A stretch of DNA of 64,000 bases. Origin: Alisma plantago-aquatica (Eukaryota; Streptophyta; Magnoliopsida; Alismatales; Alismataceae). The position numbers and the translations under genes are program-made. Positions 11,725 to 21,557 of this stretch are shown in pieces. The stretch spans positions 744,492,556 through 744,556,555 of the forward strand of contig OY856413.1 of the NCBI GenBank assembly GCA_963693085.1, written 5' to 3'. The stretch's first letter is position 1; each line of letters opens with the position of its first letter. A model generated the notes under the pieces. That model was not told where the DNA came from and searched no databases. It was given only the letters and a program-made list of their open reading frames with translations.

Positions 11725-14700
11725 ATGCTTAGAAGCGGCAAGAAGGTGTTGAATCCAAGAGCTGAAGAAACAAGCACACCACAAGCTGAAGCAGACGGTG
11801 AAACCAATGAGGAGCAGCCCGCACCAGTCACAGGGCAGGTTGAAGCCATATCCGTGGATGATACTGAAGATCAGGTTGCAGAGGAGGAACCTCAGAAAAA
11901 GACGCCTTATGTGCCACCTCATCAAAGGGCACAAGCTGTTCCGGTCCCGTACCCAAATAGTGCTAAGGCAAGGAAGGTAGATGCGCAGTTCAAGAAGTTC
12001 TTGGACAGTTTTAGGAAGCTTTCAGTCAATATCCCTTTACTGGAAGCCATTGAGCAAATTCCTTCATATGGGAAGTTTCTAAAGGATGTCATTACTAAGA
12101 AGAGGAAAATTCCGGATACAGAGGTCGTCGTGCTAAAGGAGCAAGTGAGTGCATTTATCATGGGCACTTTGCCACCAAAGAGACAAGATCCAGGGTGCTT
12201 TAACATTTCTTGCTATATTGGGAAGGTTAAATTTGGCGAAGCGTTATGTGACTCAGGAGCAAGCATCAACTTGATGCCCCTTTCGACATTTAAAAAGCTG
12301 GGATTGAAGGAGTCAAGGCCAAGCAATATGACGATTCAATTGGCGGACAACTCTGTGGTGAAGCCTTATGTGATCTGTGAAGATGTCTTAGTAAAGGTGG
12401 ATAGGTTTGTCTTTTCGGGTGATTTTGTGGTTATGGAGATGCAGGATGAACATGGCAACGAGCTGCTACTTGGACGTCTCTTCCAAGCTACAGCCGACAT
12501 GATCTTAGAGATGGGGAGAGGTCGCTTGACCTTGGGCATATCCAATGACCGCTTTGAGATGGTCATGCCTACGAGTACTGCGTCATCTAAAGCAAAGGAA
12601 CAATGCAATATGGTAAAACATCTGGATTGTAATATTTCACTCTGCCTTGGGAAGCCATTTCTAGACATGGCTCATGTGATGAGCAAGGTGGACAATGGAA
12701 CTTTGGCTGTGGATATCATGGAGCAGACCAAAGTAGTCTCTTTGTGCAAAGCTGTGGGATTCCCTAATGATGAGAATGAGGACATTCCACTTTATCTGGA
12801 GGATGATATGATTGCTATTTCTGTTTCTGATGCACACCCGGAATTACCGTTGGAGGCTTTCTTGTTAAATATTACATATGATTGGATGCGGAGCAATTCA
12901 CTCAAGGAGTGCGCTAAAATGCTTCAGATGCTTCCATGCTTTTATGCGAGGCATTATGAAGATTTAGGTGAACTTCCCCAGCCGCTTCAATCATCTCTTA
13001 TAAGCCCGCCGGATCTGGAATTAAAGCCGCTGCCCCCGCATCTCAAATATGTCTTTCTAGCTGAGGAAGACAAGTTATCAGTGATTATTTCGGCGTATTT
13101 GAGTACGGATGAGGAGGAACAATTGTTGATAGTGCTTAAGAACCACCAGGGAGCTTTTGGGCGGTCTATTGCAGATATTAAGGGGATCTCCCCTACTCTA
13201 TGTCAGCACAAGATTCGGCTCGAGGAGGGAGCCAAGCCCGTGATTCAACCTCAAAGATGCCTCAATCCAAGCATGATGGAGGTTGTGAAGAAGGAGGTCA
13301 TTAAGCTTCTTGCTGCAGGTATTATCTACACCATATTAGACTCGACATGGGTGAGTCCCACACAGGCAGTCCCTAAGAAGGGGGGAATTACTGTCACCCA
13401 AAATATGTTAAATGAACCTGTCACCACCCGATTGGTAACCGGGTGGCGAGTTTGTATTGATTACCGCCGTTTGAATGCCACCACGCTTAAGGATCACTTT
13501 CCTTTACCTTTCATTGATCAAATCTTAGAGCGTCTTGTCGGTCGATCGCACTTTTGTTTTCTAGACGGGTACTCGGGGTACAACCAGATCTCGATTGATC
13601 CTTTGGATCAAGAGAAATCTACGTTCACTTGTCCCTATGGGACTTTTGCTTACCGCCGAATGCCGTTTGGTTTATGCAATGCACCGGCGACGTTTCAGCG
13701 CTGTATGCTCGCCATATTTTCTGACATGGTAGAGCGCTGTCTCGAGGTTTTTATGGATGAATTTTCGGTACATGGTGCATCGTTTGAAGAATGTCTTTAT
13801 AATCTGGACAGAGTTTTACAGCATTGTGAGGACACACATTTGGTTCTCAACTGGGAGAAATGTCACATGATGGTGACTGAGGGGATAGTGCTAGGACACA
13901 AGGTGTCTAGCAAAGGTTTAGAGGTGGATCCGGTCAAAATTGAGGTCATTTCCAAGTTGCCCCCACCAAATTCTGTTAAAGGGGTAAGAAGTTTCTTGGG
14001 ACATGTTGGGTTCTATCGTCGATTTATAAAAGATTTTTCTAAGATTGCAAAACCTCTATCCGAGATTTTGAAGAAAGACGCTGTTTTCGATTTCAATGAT
14101 AAGTGTCTACATGCATTCGACGTTTTGAAAGAAAAATTGATCTCTGCACCGGTTGTTCAAACGCCGGACTGGACAAAACCGTTCGAACTAATGTGTGACG
14201 CATCAGACTTTGCAGTAGGAGCCGTATTGGGGCAGCGGGTGGACAATAAGCCCACCGTGATTTTCTACGCTTCAAAGACTTTGAATGACGCCCAATTGAA
14301 TTATACAACTACTGAAAAAGAATTACTCACTGTTGTGTTCGCTTTTGAAAAATTTCGGCAGTATTTAGTTGGTTCTAAAGTAGTTGTATGGACCGACCAT
14401 GCCGCAATAAAATACTTAATGGAGAAAAAAGATGCAAAGCCTAGACTCGTTAGGTGGATTTTGCTCTTACAGGAATTTGACATTGAAATTAAGGATAAAT
14501 CTGGGATTGAAAATGTAGTGGCTGACCATTTGTCTAGGTTAGAAAGGGTGGATGAAAGAGATTTACATATACCCATAACCGAGACGTTTCTAGATGAACA
14601 GATTTTGAAAATTACTTCTAAGGATCCTTGGTTTGCAGAGATTGTAAACTATTTGGCTTGTGGGATCATCCCGGAAGATTGGTTATATCAGGAGAAGAAA

Positions 14701-15915
14701 AGATTTTTCCATTCTGTGAGATATTATTTTTGGGATGATCCAATTCTTCTTAAGCAATGCAGGGATGGTATCTTGCGCAGGTGTGTGCCTGAGGTGGAGT
14801 ATGAGAGCGTTTTACGTCATTGCCACGCATCACCTATGGGAGGACACCACGCCAGCTCACGCACGACAGCTAAGATTTTGGAAAGCGGCCTCTATTGGCC
14901 AACTTTGTTTCGAGATGCCTACGAGTTTGTGAGGCAATGTGATTCTTGTCAACGGGCAGGTAATATCTCAAAGCGACAGGAGATGCCCCTGAATGTGTTT
15001 CAGGAAGTGGAGGTATTTGATTTGTGGGGCATAGATTTCATGGGACCCTTTGTGTCCTCAAACTCAAATTTATATATTTTATTAGCAGTTGATTATGTGT
15101 CGAAGTGGGTGGAAGCAATCCCCATAAGGACTAATGATTCTACTGCGGTGTGCAGATTCGTAAAAGAAAATATTTTCTGCAGGTTTGGAGTACCCAGAAT
15201 GATAATCAGTGATGGGGGTACACATTTTAGGAATCAAAAGTTCTCGACATTATTGAAGAAATATGGGGTCAAGCACAACATAGGTACCCCATATCATCCG
15301 CAAACGCAAGGCCAGGTGGAAGTCTCCAACTGTGAAATTAAGAAGATTTTAGAACGTACGGTGGCGTCCACAAGGAAGAACTGGAGTGCCCTACTACCGG
15401 ATGCTTTATGGTCATATAGGACGGCCTACAAAACACCTATAGGCATCACGCCTTTTAGGTTGGCGTATGGCCGGGCTTGTCACCTAATGGTAGAATTGGA
15501 GCACAAGGCACATTGGGCGCTAAGAAGGCTAAATCTGAGTTACAATGAAGCGGGGAGGAAGAGACTGCTAGAATTGAACGAGTTGGATGAACTACGGATG
15601 ACGGCATATGAGAACCAACAGATATACAAGGAGCGCACAAAGCTGATCCACGACCGCCACATCCAGTTGCGCATGTTCAAGAAAGGAGATAGTGTTTTGT
15701 TGTTCAACTCACGACTCAAGTTGCATCCCGGGAAGCTAAAATCCCGGTGGAGTGGACCGTTCATGGTAGAGGAGGTCAAACCACACTGCGCTATTTTAGT
15801 GCATGATGGTGATACCACGTTCTTGGTAAATGGACAAAGGTTGAAGCTCTATTTTGGTGAGAACTACAAAAGAAAGGTGAATGAGGTCAAACTCATTTCC
15901 GTTCCGGATGCATGA
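11725..15915 (+). CDS. pol: Athila Pol: protease, RT, RNase H, integrase
   Basis: This is an open frame of 1396 codons. ATG 11725 is probably not the true start, because the frame is coding-like from about 11683 and was fused to gag. Aspartic protease: LCDSGAS with D176. Reverse transcriptase: about residues 500-740, with D614 in [10 protein letters not shown] and FMDE at 676-679. RNase H: D825, E866 and D891. Integrase: His/Cys finger (about H1032 to C1075), then D1104, D1163 and E1199, with the last two 36 residues apart, and a GPF motif at 1344-1346. It would copy element RNA to DNA and insert it into the genome. Anomalies: the RT catalytic pair is Asp-Glu (codon GAA at 13759-13761) instead of Asp-Asp, and a second LGKPFL-like segment follows the protease. 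No stop interrupts the frame. Confidence 0.95.
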   Translation: MLRSGKKVLNPRAEETSTPQAEADGETNEEQPAPVTGQVEAISVDDTEDQVAEEEPQKKTPYVPPHQRAQAVPVPYPNSAKARKVDAQFKKFLDSFRKLSVNIPLLEAIEQIPSYGKFLKDVITKKRKIPDTEVVVLKEQVSAFIMGTLPPKRQDPGCFNISCYIGKVKFGEALCDSGASINLMPLSTFKKLGLKESRPSNMTIQLADNSVVKPYVICEDVLVKVDRFVFSGDFVVMEMQDEHGNELLLGRLFQATADMILEMGRGRLTLGISNDRFEMVMPTSTASSKAKEQCNMVKHLDCNISLCLGKPFLDMAHVMSKVDNGTLAVDIMEQTKVVSLCKAVGFPNDENEDIPLYLEDDMIAISVSDAHPELPLEAFLLNITYDWMRSNSLKECAKMLQMLPCFYARHYEDLGELPQPLQSSLISPPDLELKPLPPHLKYVFLAEEDKLSVIISAYLSTDEEEQLLIVLKNHQGAFGRSIADIKGISPTLCQHKIRLEEGAKPVIQPQRCLNPSMMEVVKKEVIKLLAAGIIYTILDSTWVSPTQAVPKKGGITVTQNMLNEPVTTRLVTGWRVCIDYRRLNATTLKDHFPLPFIDQILERLVGRSHFCFLDGYSGYNQISIDPLDQEKSTFTCPYGTFAYRRMPFGLCNAPATFQRCMLAIFSDMVERCLEVFMDEFSVHGASFEECLYNLDRVLQHCEDTHLVLNWEKCHMMVTEGIVLGHKVSSKGLEVDPVKIEVISKLPPPNSVKGVRSFLGHVGFYRRFIKDFSKIAKPLSEILKKDAVFDFNDKCLHAFDVLKEKLISAPVVQTPDWTKPFELMCDASDFAVGAVLGQRVDNKPTVIFYASKTLNDAQLNYTTTEKELLTVVFAFEKFRQYLVGSKVVVWTDHAAIKYLMEKKDAKPRLVRWILLLQEFDIEIKDKSGIENVVADHLSRLERVDERDLHIPITETFLDEQILKITSKDPWFAEIVNYLACGIIPEDWLYQEKKRFFHSVRYYFWDDPILLKQCRDGILRRCVPEVEYESVLRHCHASPMGGHHASSRTTAKILESGLYWPTLFRDAYEFVRQCDSCQRAGNISKRQEMPLNVFQEVEVFDLWGIDFMGPFVSSNSNLYILLAVDYVSKWVEAIPIRTNDSTAVCRFVKENIFCRFGVPRMIISDGGTHFRNQKFSTLLKKYGVKHNIGTPYHPQTQGQVEVSNCEIKKILERTVASTRKNWSALLPDALWSYRTAYKTPIGITPFRLAYGRACHLMVELEHKAHWALRRLNLSYNEAGRKRLLELNELDELRMTAYENQQIYKERTKLIHDRHIQLRMFKKGDSVLLFNSRLKLHPGKLKSRWSGPFMVEEVKPHCAILVHDGDTTFLVNGQRLKLYFGENYKRKVNEVKLISVPDA

Positions 15916-16091
15916 TGTGCCCAAAAGTTGTCTAGCCTAAGACGTTAAATAAGGGCGCTTGTTGGGAGGCAACCCAACCATTGGTACTTTAGTTTAGCTT
16001 ATTTACATTCGTAGTTTAATTTGTTTTTACTTAGTTTTTCATGTAAAAAAGGTACCATGATCGTTTTGTTCATTGTGCAGGTGGAGGCAGA
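15916..16091 (+). other. spacer after pol
   Basis: Non-coding sequence between the pol stop and the palindrome cluster. It includes the stretch GGGCGCTTGTTGGGAGGCAA just after pol, a type of sequence I associate with this place in plant Athila/Tat elements. No ORF is seen. Confidence 0.5.
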
Positions 16092-16636
16092 GTCGATACC
16101 ATCGACACACTGGTCGATGGTATCGACCATGGAATAGGTAGACGACTGCAGATTTCGCACTGTGTCGATACCATCGACGACCTCGTTGATGGTATCGATG
16201 GACCCACAGGCAGTTCGAAAAATCAAGGTCGATGGTATCAACATGCCAGTCGATACCATCGAGATCTCTGGAGATTTACAGACAAAATTGACTCAGGAAA
16301 GTCGATACCATTGACGGCCTCGTCGATGGTATCGACACGGTTACAGGTTGAGGCGCAAAGCGGAGGTGTTGCAACAAAGGCAAGTCGATACCATCCACCC
16401 TCGTCGATGGTATCGACCATCCACATCACCGATCCGTGCAAACAAATCAACGACAATCGCGGCTTCCACGTCATCGATCCGGGTGCAACGTCGATACCAT
16501 TGACTCGCGTCGATGGTATCGACACGTCAGCGATCTGGGTTTCAAGATCCAGCCATCGACGACCGTCGATACTCGCGATGGGGGCGGATAGCATCGACTA
16601 GTGTCGATACCATCGACTCACGTCGATGGTATTGAT
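16092..16636. repeat. array of 15-bp inverted-repeat motifs upstream of third ORF
   Basis: About fourteen copies or near-copies of GTCGATACCATCGAC / GTCGATGGTATCGAC are mostly arranged as facing pairs about 20 bases apart, each pair separated from the next by 40-90 unrelated bases. The motif is the same as in both LTRs, but the spacer sequences differ. The cluster ends about 25 bp before a TATA-like box. Confidence 0.9.
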
Positions 16637-16660
16637 GGGTCAACAGTAGCACCGGCCAAG

Positions 16661-16696
16661 TCTATATAAGGAGATTCATTACGTGATTTGACGTCA
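16661..16696 (+). promoter_or_regulatory. putative internal promoter for the third ORF
   Basis: CTATATAAGG at 16662-16671 is a good plant TATA box. A perfect palindrome TGACGTCA (bZIP-type site) lies at 16689-16696. The next in-frame ATG with a long ORF is 16855, leaving a 150-bp CT-rich leader. The palindrome array sits directly upstream. The sequence shows the motifs. Use as a promoter is inferred. Confidence 0.45.
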
Positions 16697-16854
16697 CACC
16701 TTCAGAGTGATCTTCTTCCTTTACGCCGAGCACTCCCCCGAGCCATCCAAGCACTTCGACGAGCAACACCGAGCGAAGGTCTTCATCGAGCAGAGATCCG
16801 ATTCACCAATCTTCACCGAGCTCTCCTTCTCTAATCCATTTTCCCGTCTCCAAC

Positions 16855-18273
16855 ATGGTGCATACAGCCGGAGCTTCTTCCTCATGCACAACTCCACCGG
16901 AATTCGTGCCACCACCACCAGGATCGGTCGCACGTCCCCGACTTGTCCATCCTTCCTCGGAGGTCCGCAAGATCTATGAGGAGATCATGCGGAGGAAGAT
17001 CGAGCCTACTCGGTATGTGGACCGGGAGATGATCCGAGATCTCGGATTCGAGGCCAACTTGGCCTATGTTCTTAACAGGCAGGCCTGTCACACACCAATA
17101 AGGCCTGGAGAATGGGAATTTCATCAAGATGGCCAGCCGTTCTTTGGTGACTGGCTGACGTATAAAGAACTGGTAGCAGAGTTCATGGCGTCATTGGACG
17201 TCTGCGTCATTCCCAATGACATCAATGCTACCGACCGCGAGTGGATCCAGGGCCGGGTGTCTTTCCGGCTGTACAACCACGACTACGTCCTCACGCTGAA
17301 GCAGTTCAACATGATTTTCAATTGGAACCATTCGCTGTACGACTACCGACGGCCGGACCACCGCACCGATCATGACAAAATCTTCGCCGAGCTGGTGACG
17401 GTGCCGCCGGGGAAGTCGGTGAGCTACCACAATGCAGCAGTAGCTGACTTTGAGCACCCCTTCGTCCGAGTCTTGCACCGGATGCTTAGTTCCACATTTT
17501 TTGCTCGGGGTGATCTGGCCCTTAGCAAATTTCAGGGGTTGGATCTTTTCTTTCTATACAAACTCCTAAAGAAACAAGAATGCAATTGGGGTGCATTCTT
17601 TCTACAGCGTGTTTTGGACGTGAAGAAGAGTACGAGGAAAGCACCGATTCACTTCGGCGGGCTCATCACCAAGCTGGCTTCATACCTCAGATTGAATTTC
17701 CAGACCCTCACTCCTCTCTCTACAAGAAGCAAGGTAAACTTGCAGCATCTACACTGGTCCAACTTGTTGCTTCTCCGAGATGGCGTGGTATTTGCTCATT
17801 GCCACGTAAATCAAGCTTATCAAGAATGTTCTCTTCCCGATCCCGTTTTCAACATCGACGGTGCGCAGCATTTCCGGTGGCCAATCATAGCCATCGCAGA
17901 CTCCGATGAAGAAGGTGGTGATGACGGAAATGATGATGAGGCTGAGGAAGAAGAGGCCTTTACACCTCTTCAAGCACGAGTGGCACCACAGAAGCGTCCT
18001 CGGATGCATCCGGGTGCATCTTCATCATCACAGCCTACTCCGCCTCCACCACAGCCCTCGCAACCAAGCGAGGATGCCTATTCCATGCAAGGCATGTACA
18101 CTATGCTGCAAGATATCCACCAGACACAACAACAGCATATGGGAATGTATGCCGGTATTCAAGACACTACGAACTGGATACTGGACAACCAAAGGGCGAT
18201 GTTTGAGAATGAACGTATTCTCCTCGACAACCAACAACAGATACATAATCGGTTGCGACGGATGGAGATGTAG
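16855..18273 (+). CDS. Athila ORF-1-type protein (so-called env-like position)
   Basis: This ORF of 472 codons lies in the place of the extra gene of Athila elements, after pol. Its middle resembles the Athila ORF-1 family by position, length and character: an N-terminal Pro-rich part, a conserved-looking helical core (about residues 40-290, with WLTYKELVAEF and HPFVRVLHRMLSSTFF), an acidic tract near 345-365, a Pro/Ser-rich linker and a Gln/Met-rich, probably coiled-coil end. I see no signal peptide and no transmembrane segment, so the often-suggested envelope role is not supported here. The frame stays coding-like past the stop: two adjacent TAGs (18271-18276) and another (18346-18348) precede a Tyr/Pro-rich tail ending at TGA 18430-18432. 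The ancestor was probably about 53 codons longer. Function unknown. Confidence 0.8.
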   Translation: MVHTAGASSSCTTPPEFVPPPPGSVARPRLVHPSSEVRKIYEEIMRRKIEPTRYVDREMIRDLGFEANLAYVLNRQACHTPIRPGEWEFHQDGQPFFGDWLTYKELVAEFMASLDVCVIPNDINATDREWIQGRVSFRLYNHDYVLTLKQFNMIFNWNHSLYDYRRPDHRTDHDKIFAELVTVPPGKSVSYHNAAVADFEHPFVRVLHRMLSSTFFARGDLALSKFQGLDLFFLYKLLKKQECNWGAFFLQRVLDVKKSTRKAPIHFGGLITKLASYLRLNFQTLTPLSTRSKVNLQHLHWSNLLLLRDGVVFAHCHVNQAYQECSLPDPVFNIDGAQHFRWPIIAIADSDEEGGDDGNDDEAEEEEAFTPLQARVAPQKRPRMHPGASSSSQPTPPPPQPSQPSEDAYSMQGMYTMLQDIHQTQQQHMGMYAGIQDTTNWILDNQRAMFENERILLDNQQQIHNRLRRMEM

Positions 18274-18432
18274 TAGGAGCCCTTCTACGATCACTATTGG
18301 AGCCAAAATTATTTTGGAGGTTATCCACAACCTCCACCTAGGGCCTAGTTTGATCCAAGCTTCCATGGGGAGTATCCTTCTTGGGATCCTACGGCTCTGT
18401 ATTACCCACCTCCACCACCACAGGATGAGTGA

Positions 18433-19993
18433 TCCGGTATCACTGTTCCAATCTTTAAGTTTGTTTTTGACTATGAGGCCATAGTCGAATTCAAGCTTAG
18501 GGGGTAGTTGGAACAACTTTATCTTTTAGTGTTTTTAGTTTTCAACTTTATTATTTGTTCTTGTTATTTGTTTCTTGCAATTTTAGTTTTGTAGGATCCA
18601 CATGCTATCTAGTGTAATCGTGGATGTCATAAAGTTGTGTCATCTCATTAATAGTGCATGGGAAAATCGAGGGAAATTTAAAAATTTTTCGTGTGTTTGG
18701 GAAGCTTGTCTTGTTTAACCTTGGGCACATATCCTATGAAAATGATTGGTTTTGTCAACTTTAAAACAAAATTTCACAACTAGACTCCTAATGATTCATG
18801 AAAGTGGACGGTAATGGTTGTTTGAGCCTAATCTGACCAAATGGTAATGAGATGCTAATTGGATGTAAGAGAGAGAAACCTCTAAGCTACTACACAGGTC
18901 AGTAAGGAGGGACACATAATATCTTTCTAAGGTTCAGTCATCTAGTCTTACGATCATTCCACCTCATTGTTTCCATAATCCACCCAAGAATTGGAAGGAA
19001 AGTACAATTTTAACTCTTTTTGATTACATAGCATCTAGATAGGGCATGCATTGCTTTGGCCTATGTGTTCTGCATATATATAAAAAAAAATAAAAAAAAT
19101 ATTTAGAATTGTGATACATGCACATTACCCTTAGGTGCATGTCATGTAGATTCATTCATAATTTTTCATGCATAAAGTATATCATGTATCTCAATTTTTC
19201 TGCAATGGTGAATTAAATTGTTCCATACCTTCTAAATAGTGCAAATTTCTGAATTAGAAAGAAAAATAAGCCTGATAAAATATTCATTATCAATCATGGA
19301 TATAAAGGGTTGAAAAAAAAAGAAGAAAAAAATCTGAAAGAAAATCTGCATAATGAAAAAAAAGAGTTATGTGGAAGCAACAAGAATAAGAAGGAGAAAG
19401 GAACATAATATCACCTGCATTTCAGAATTAGTGAGTACATGAGGTGGCTTAACTAAGTATCCATCTCATTTCGAGATGGATGGTTAGTGCATGCATCATT
19501 CCACTCAATTCTAGGCTTTAGGGCATTTTTCATGTGCATTTGCATCATGTAGGACATTTTTGTGTTATGCATGTTGAAACAGTACAATATTTCCATTTTC
19601 TTCCATAATCCACCCATGTCATCCACCCGTTGCTCGGATTGGTAGGCCACCGTGAATTTCTCCTCACTAATGTATATCAAGAGAACTGCTTCCATGTAGA
19701 TGGTAGTTAGGGCGAGCAACGTAGTATCGGAGATCACAAGATGCACCAAGTCTGAACCGACAAATTTTATTTTGTTAACTGCCTTATGTGATAGTGTTCA
19801 TTAGTTTTGAGGTCAATTTCTTTTATGGATGATTACTGTCGCCTTCAGGGTAATTACCGTTCCGTGGTTAGAGAGGGCCGGTATGTGAATGTCCGGTGGG
19901 AGTCATATGGGATTTTGGTTGTGATGTGTTGTTTTTCATTTGACATTGGCAATTCTATTCTAAGGATTAGTTGCTCGAGGGCGAGCAACGTTC
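18433..19993 (+). other. Athila 3' non-coding region
   Basis: About 1.5 kb without a supported gene lies between the third ORF and the polypurine tract. It holds an A-rich stretch (19310-19400) and a small hairpin TTGCTCGAGGGCGAGCAA (19972-19989) just before the polypurine tract. Long 3' non-coding regions are common in this group. Confidence 0.6.
18490..18506 (+). other. second polypurine-tract-like sequence
   Basis: TTCAAGCTTAGGGGG near 18490-18505 repeats almost exactly the sequence at the real polypurine tract (TTCAAGCTTAGGGG, 19991-20004), but no LTR follows. It lies about 60 bp after the decayed end of the third ORF. It could be an extra plus-strand primer or a remnant of an internal duplication. 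Confidence 0.6.
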
Positions 19994-20008
19994 AAGCTTA
20001 GGGGAGTT
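19994..20008 (+). other. polypurine tract of the Athila element
   Basis: The purine-rich AAGCTTAGGGGAGT directly abuts the TG of the 3' LTR, as expected for the plus-strand primer. Confidence 0.85.
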
Positions 20009-21557
20009 TGATGCGATGATTTTGAGTCGCATTTGTAGACCTATTTCATATGTGTTTTATGCTTTAATTAGTCATTTTCATGGTTAATATCGCATAATTC
20101 ATCTATTTTGGTCTTTGCTATCATTTTATGTCAAATCTCCCTTATTACATCGTTTTGAGCATTAATTGTCAAAATATTATTATTTGTGTGAATTTATTTG
20201 GTTCCATGTTTGAATTTCAGGACAAACGAGTATTTTCTTCCGTCGATACCATCGATGGAAGTCGATACCATCGACTGGGATGTCGATGGTATCGAGATAC
20301 CTTCAGGTTGCTGGCGAATAAGCAGTCGATAGTATCGACACCAAGTCGATACCATCGACGCATGGAGGCTACAACGACGCAAAATGACAAAACCGACGCC
20401 TACAGGAAGTCGATACCATCGACCCAAGTCGATGGTATCGAGACTGCATCAGGCACTCAGACGAAAAGAAAGAAGGGCTGCCGCTACTGTAGCGGGTCGA
20501 TACCATCGACTCGCGTCGATGGTATCGACACCGTAGGATATGAGTTGGCTTTCTAATGATCTCAATCGGACGACTACAATTAATTAGCGACCTAATGATC
20601 GAGATATACCTAATGACGGCCGCCCAGACGAGGGGAGGATCTGATTAGCCATTGCACAAGTACCGAGGAGCGGTAGAGAGGAGAACGGAGGCTAGAAGCT
20701 CATACTTGTTGATCCGGAGGCCAAAGGAGACGAATTCCACCACCGAAAGGCGGTAGAACACGCATTCTACACCAAGGATCAACCGGTTCTTCTCCGTTCA
20801 GGGGTTTTCCCTTTCATTCCACGTTTTTCACATGTTCTCCCCTATTTCTACCATGTACTTGTGTGAGATGAACATGCGGGGCTAATCCCCTTCATCTTTA
20901 GGACCGGGAGTAGCCTGGGAATTCATTGTATGACAATTTTATAATAGTAATTCATATTTTATCTCTTAAATCCGTGGTATAGTTTCGTTTTCTCCTTATA
21001 TTGTTATGCTTGATCACCATATGCCCTTAATTACTTTGAAAGAATGATTAACGGCTGAAAAGAGACGAAACCTACATTAATCGATAAATCCCTTGACCAA
21101 GGTGGTGTAAAATTAATGGTGGAAACTGAGAGATCGTTCATAATGCACCTAGTTTAGGGTATAGGTTACTACGACGGTGGAACTGACCTAAACCTAGGTA
21201 GTGAATTGCACCACGACAGTGGGCAATTCTATTTTCAGGCCACTACCCGGTTAGAGAGATAAATGGAGGCATTATATAGAATCTAATACAATGAAAACCC
21301 GCGGTGAAACCGTAATCCTAAAGATACCCTTTTGAATTGGTTAAATTAACATTTAATCGATTGTTTGTTTTATTTTATTGTTATTTTCTTCTATTTTTAA
21401 CAACAACTCCCAACTTGTTATTTGGCTTAGCTGATCGCGAGTAGTTAGTAGGAGTCCCCGACGATTGCACGTATCCCTGAGTTCGACTCGGGCCTCACAA
21501 AGGCCTGTACTACTCGACGCGTTCACTTGCGTTTATACGCACGGTAAAATTGCGTCA
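20009..21557 (+). repeat. Athila 3' LTR
   Basis: It pairs with 8722-10283 at about 97% identity by eye. It begins TGATGCGATG and ends GCGTCA, followed by the CCTAT target duplication. It carries the same nine-motif palindrome cluster at 20242-20530. Confidence 0.95.

Larger units (their letters stand above)
8722..21557 (+). mobile_element. complete Athila-like Ty3/gypsy LTR retrotransposon
   Basis: The 12,836-bp element has LTRs of 1562 and 1549 bp that begin TGATGCGATG and end AAATTGCGTCA. It is flanked by a perfect 5-bp duplication CCTAT (8717-8721 and 21558-21562). Order: LTR, tRNA-Asp-type primer site, gag, protease-RT-RNase H-integrase, a spacer full of short palindromes, a third ORF of Athila ORF-1 type, a long 3' non-coding stretch, a polypurine tract and LTR. 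Integrase lies after RNase H (Ty3 order) and ends in a GPF motif with no chromodomain, as in the Athila/Tat branch. I counted about 40 substitutions and one 13-bp indel between the LTRs (about 2.6%), so the insertion is fairly recent. Stops and a frameshift in gag suggest the copy is not autonomous. Confidence 0.95.

Noticed and set aside
11117..12668. Minus-strand ORFs opposite gag and pol
   Set aside because: They are shadows of the coding strand. No motifs.
16855..18273. Retroviral envelope gene
   Set aside because: The position fits the so-called env-like ORF of Athila, but no signal peptide, transmembrane segment or fusion-like region is visible.
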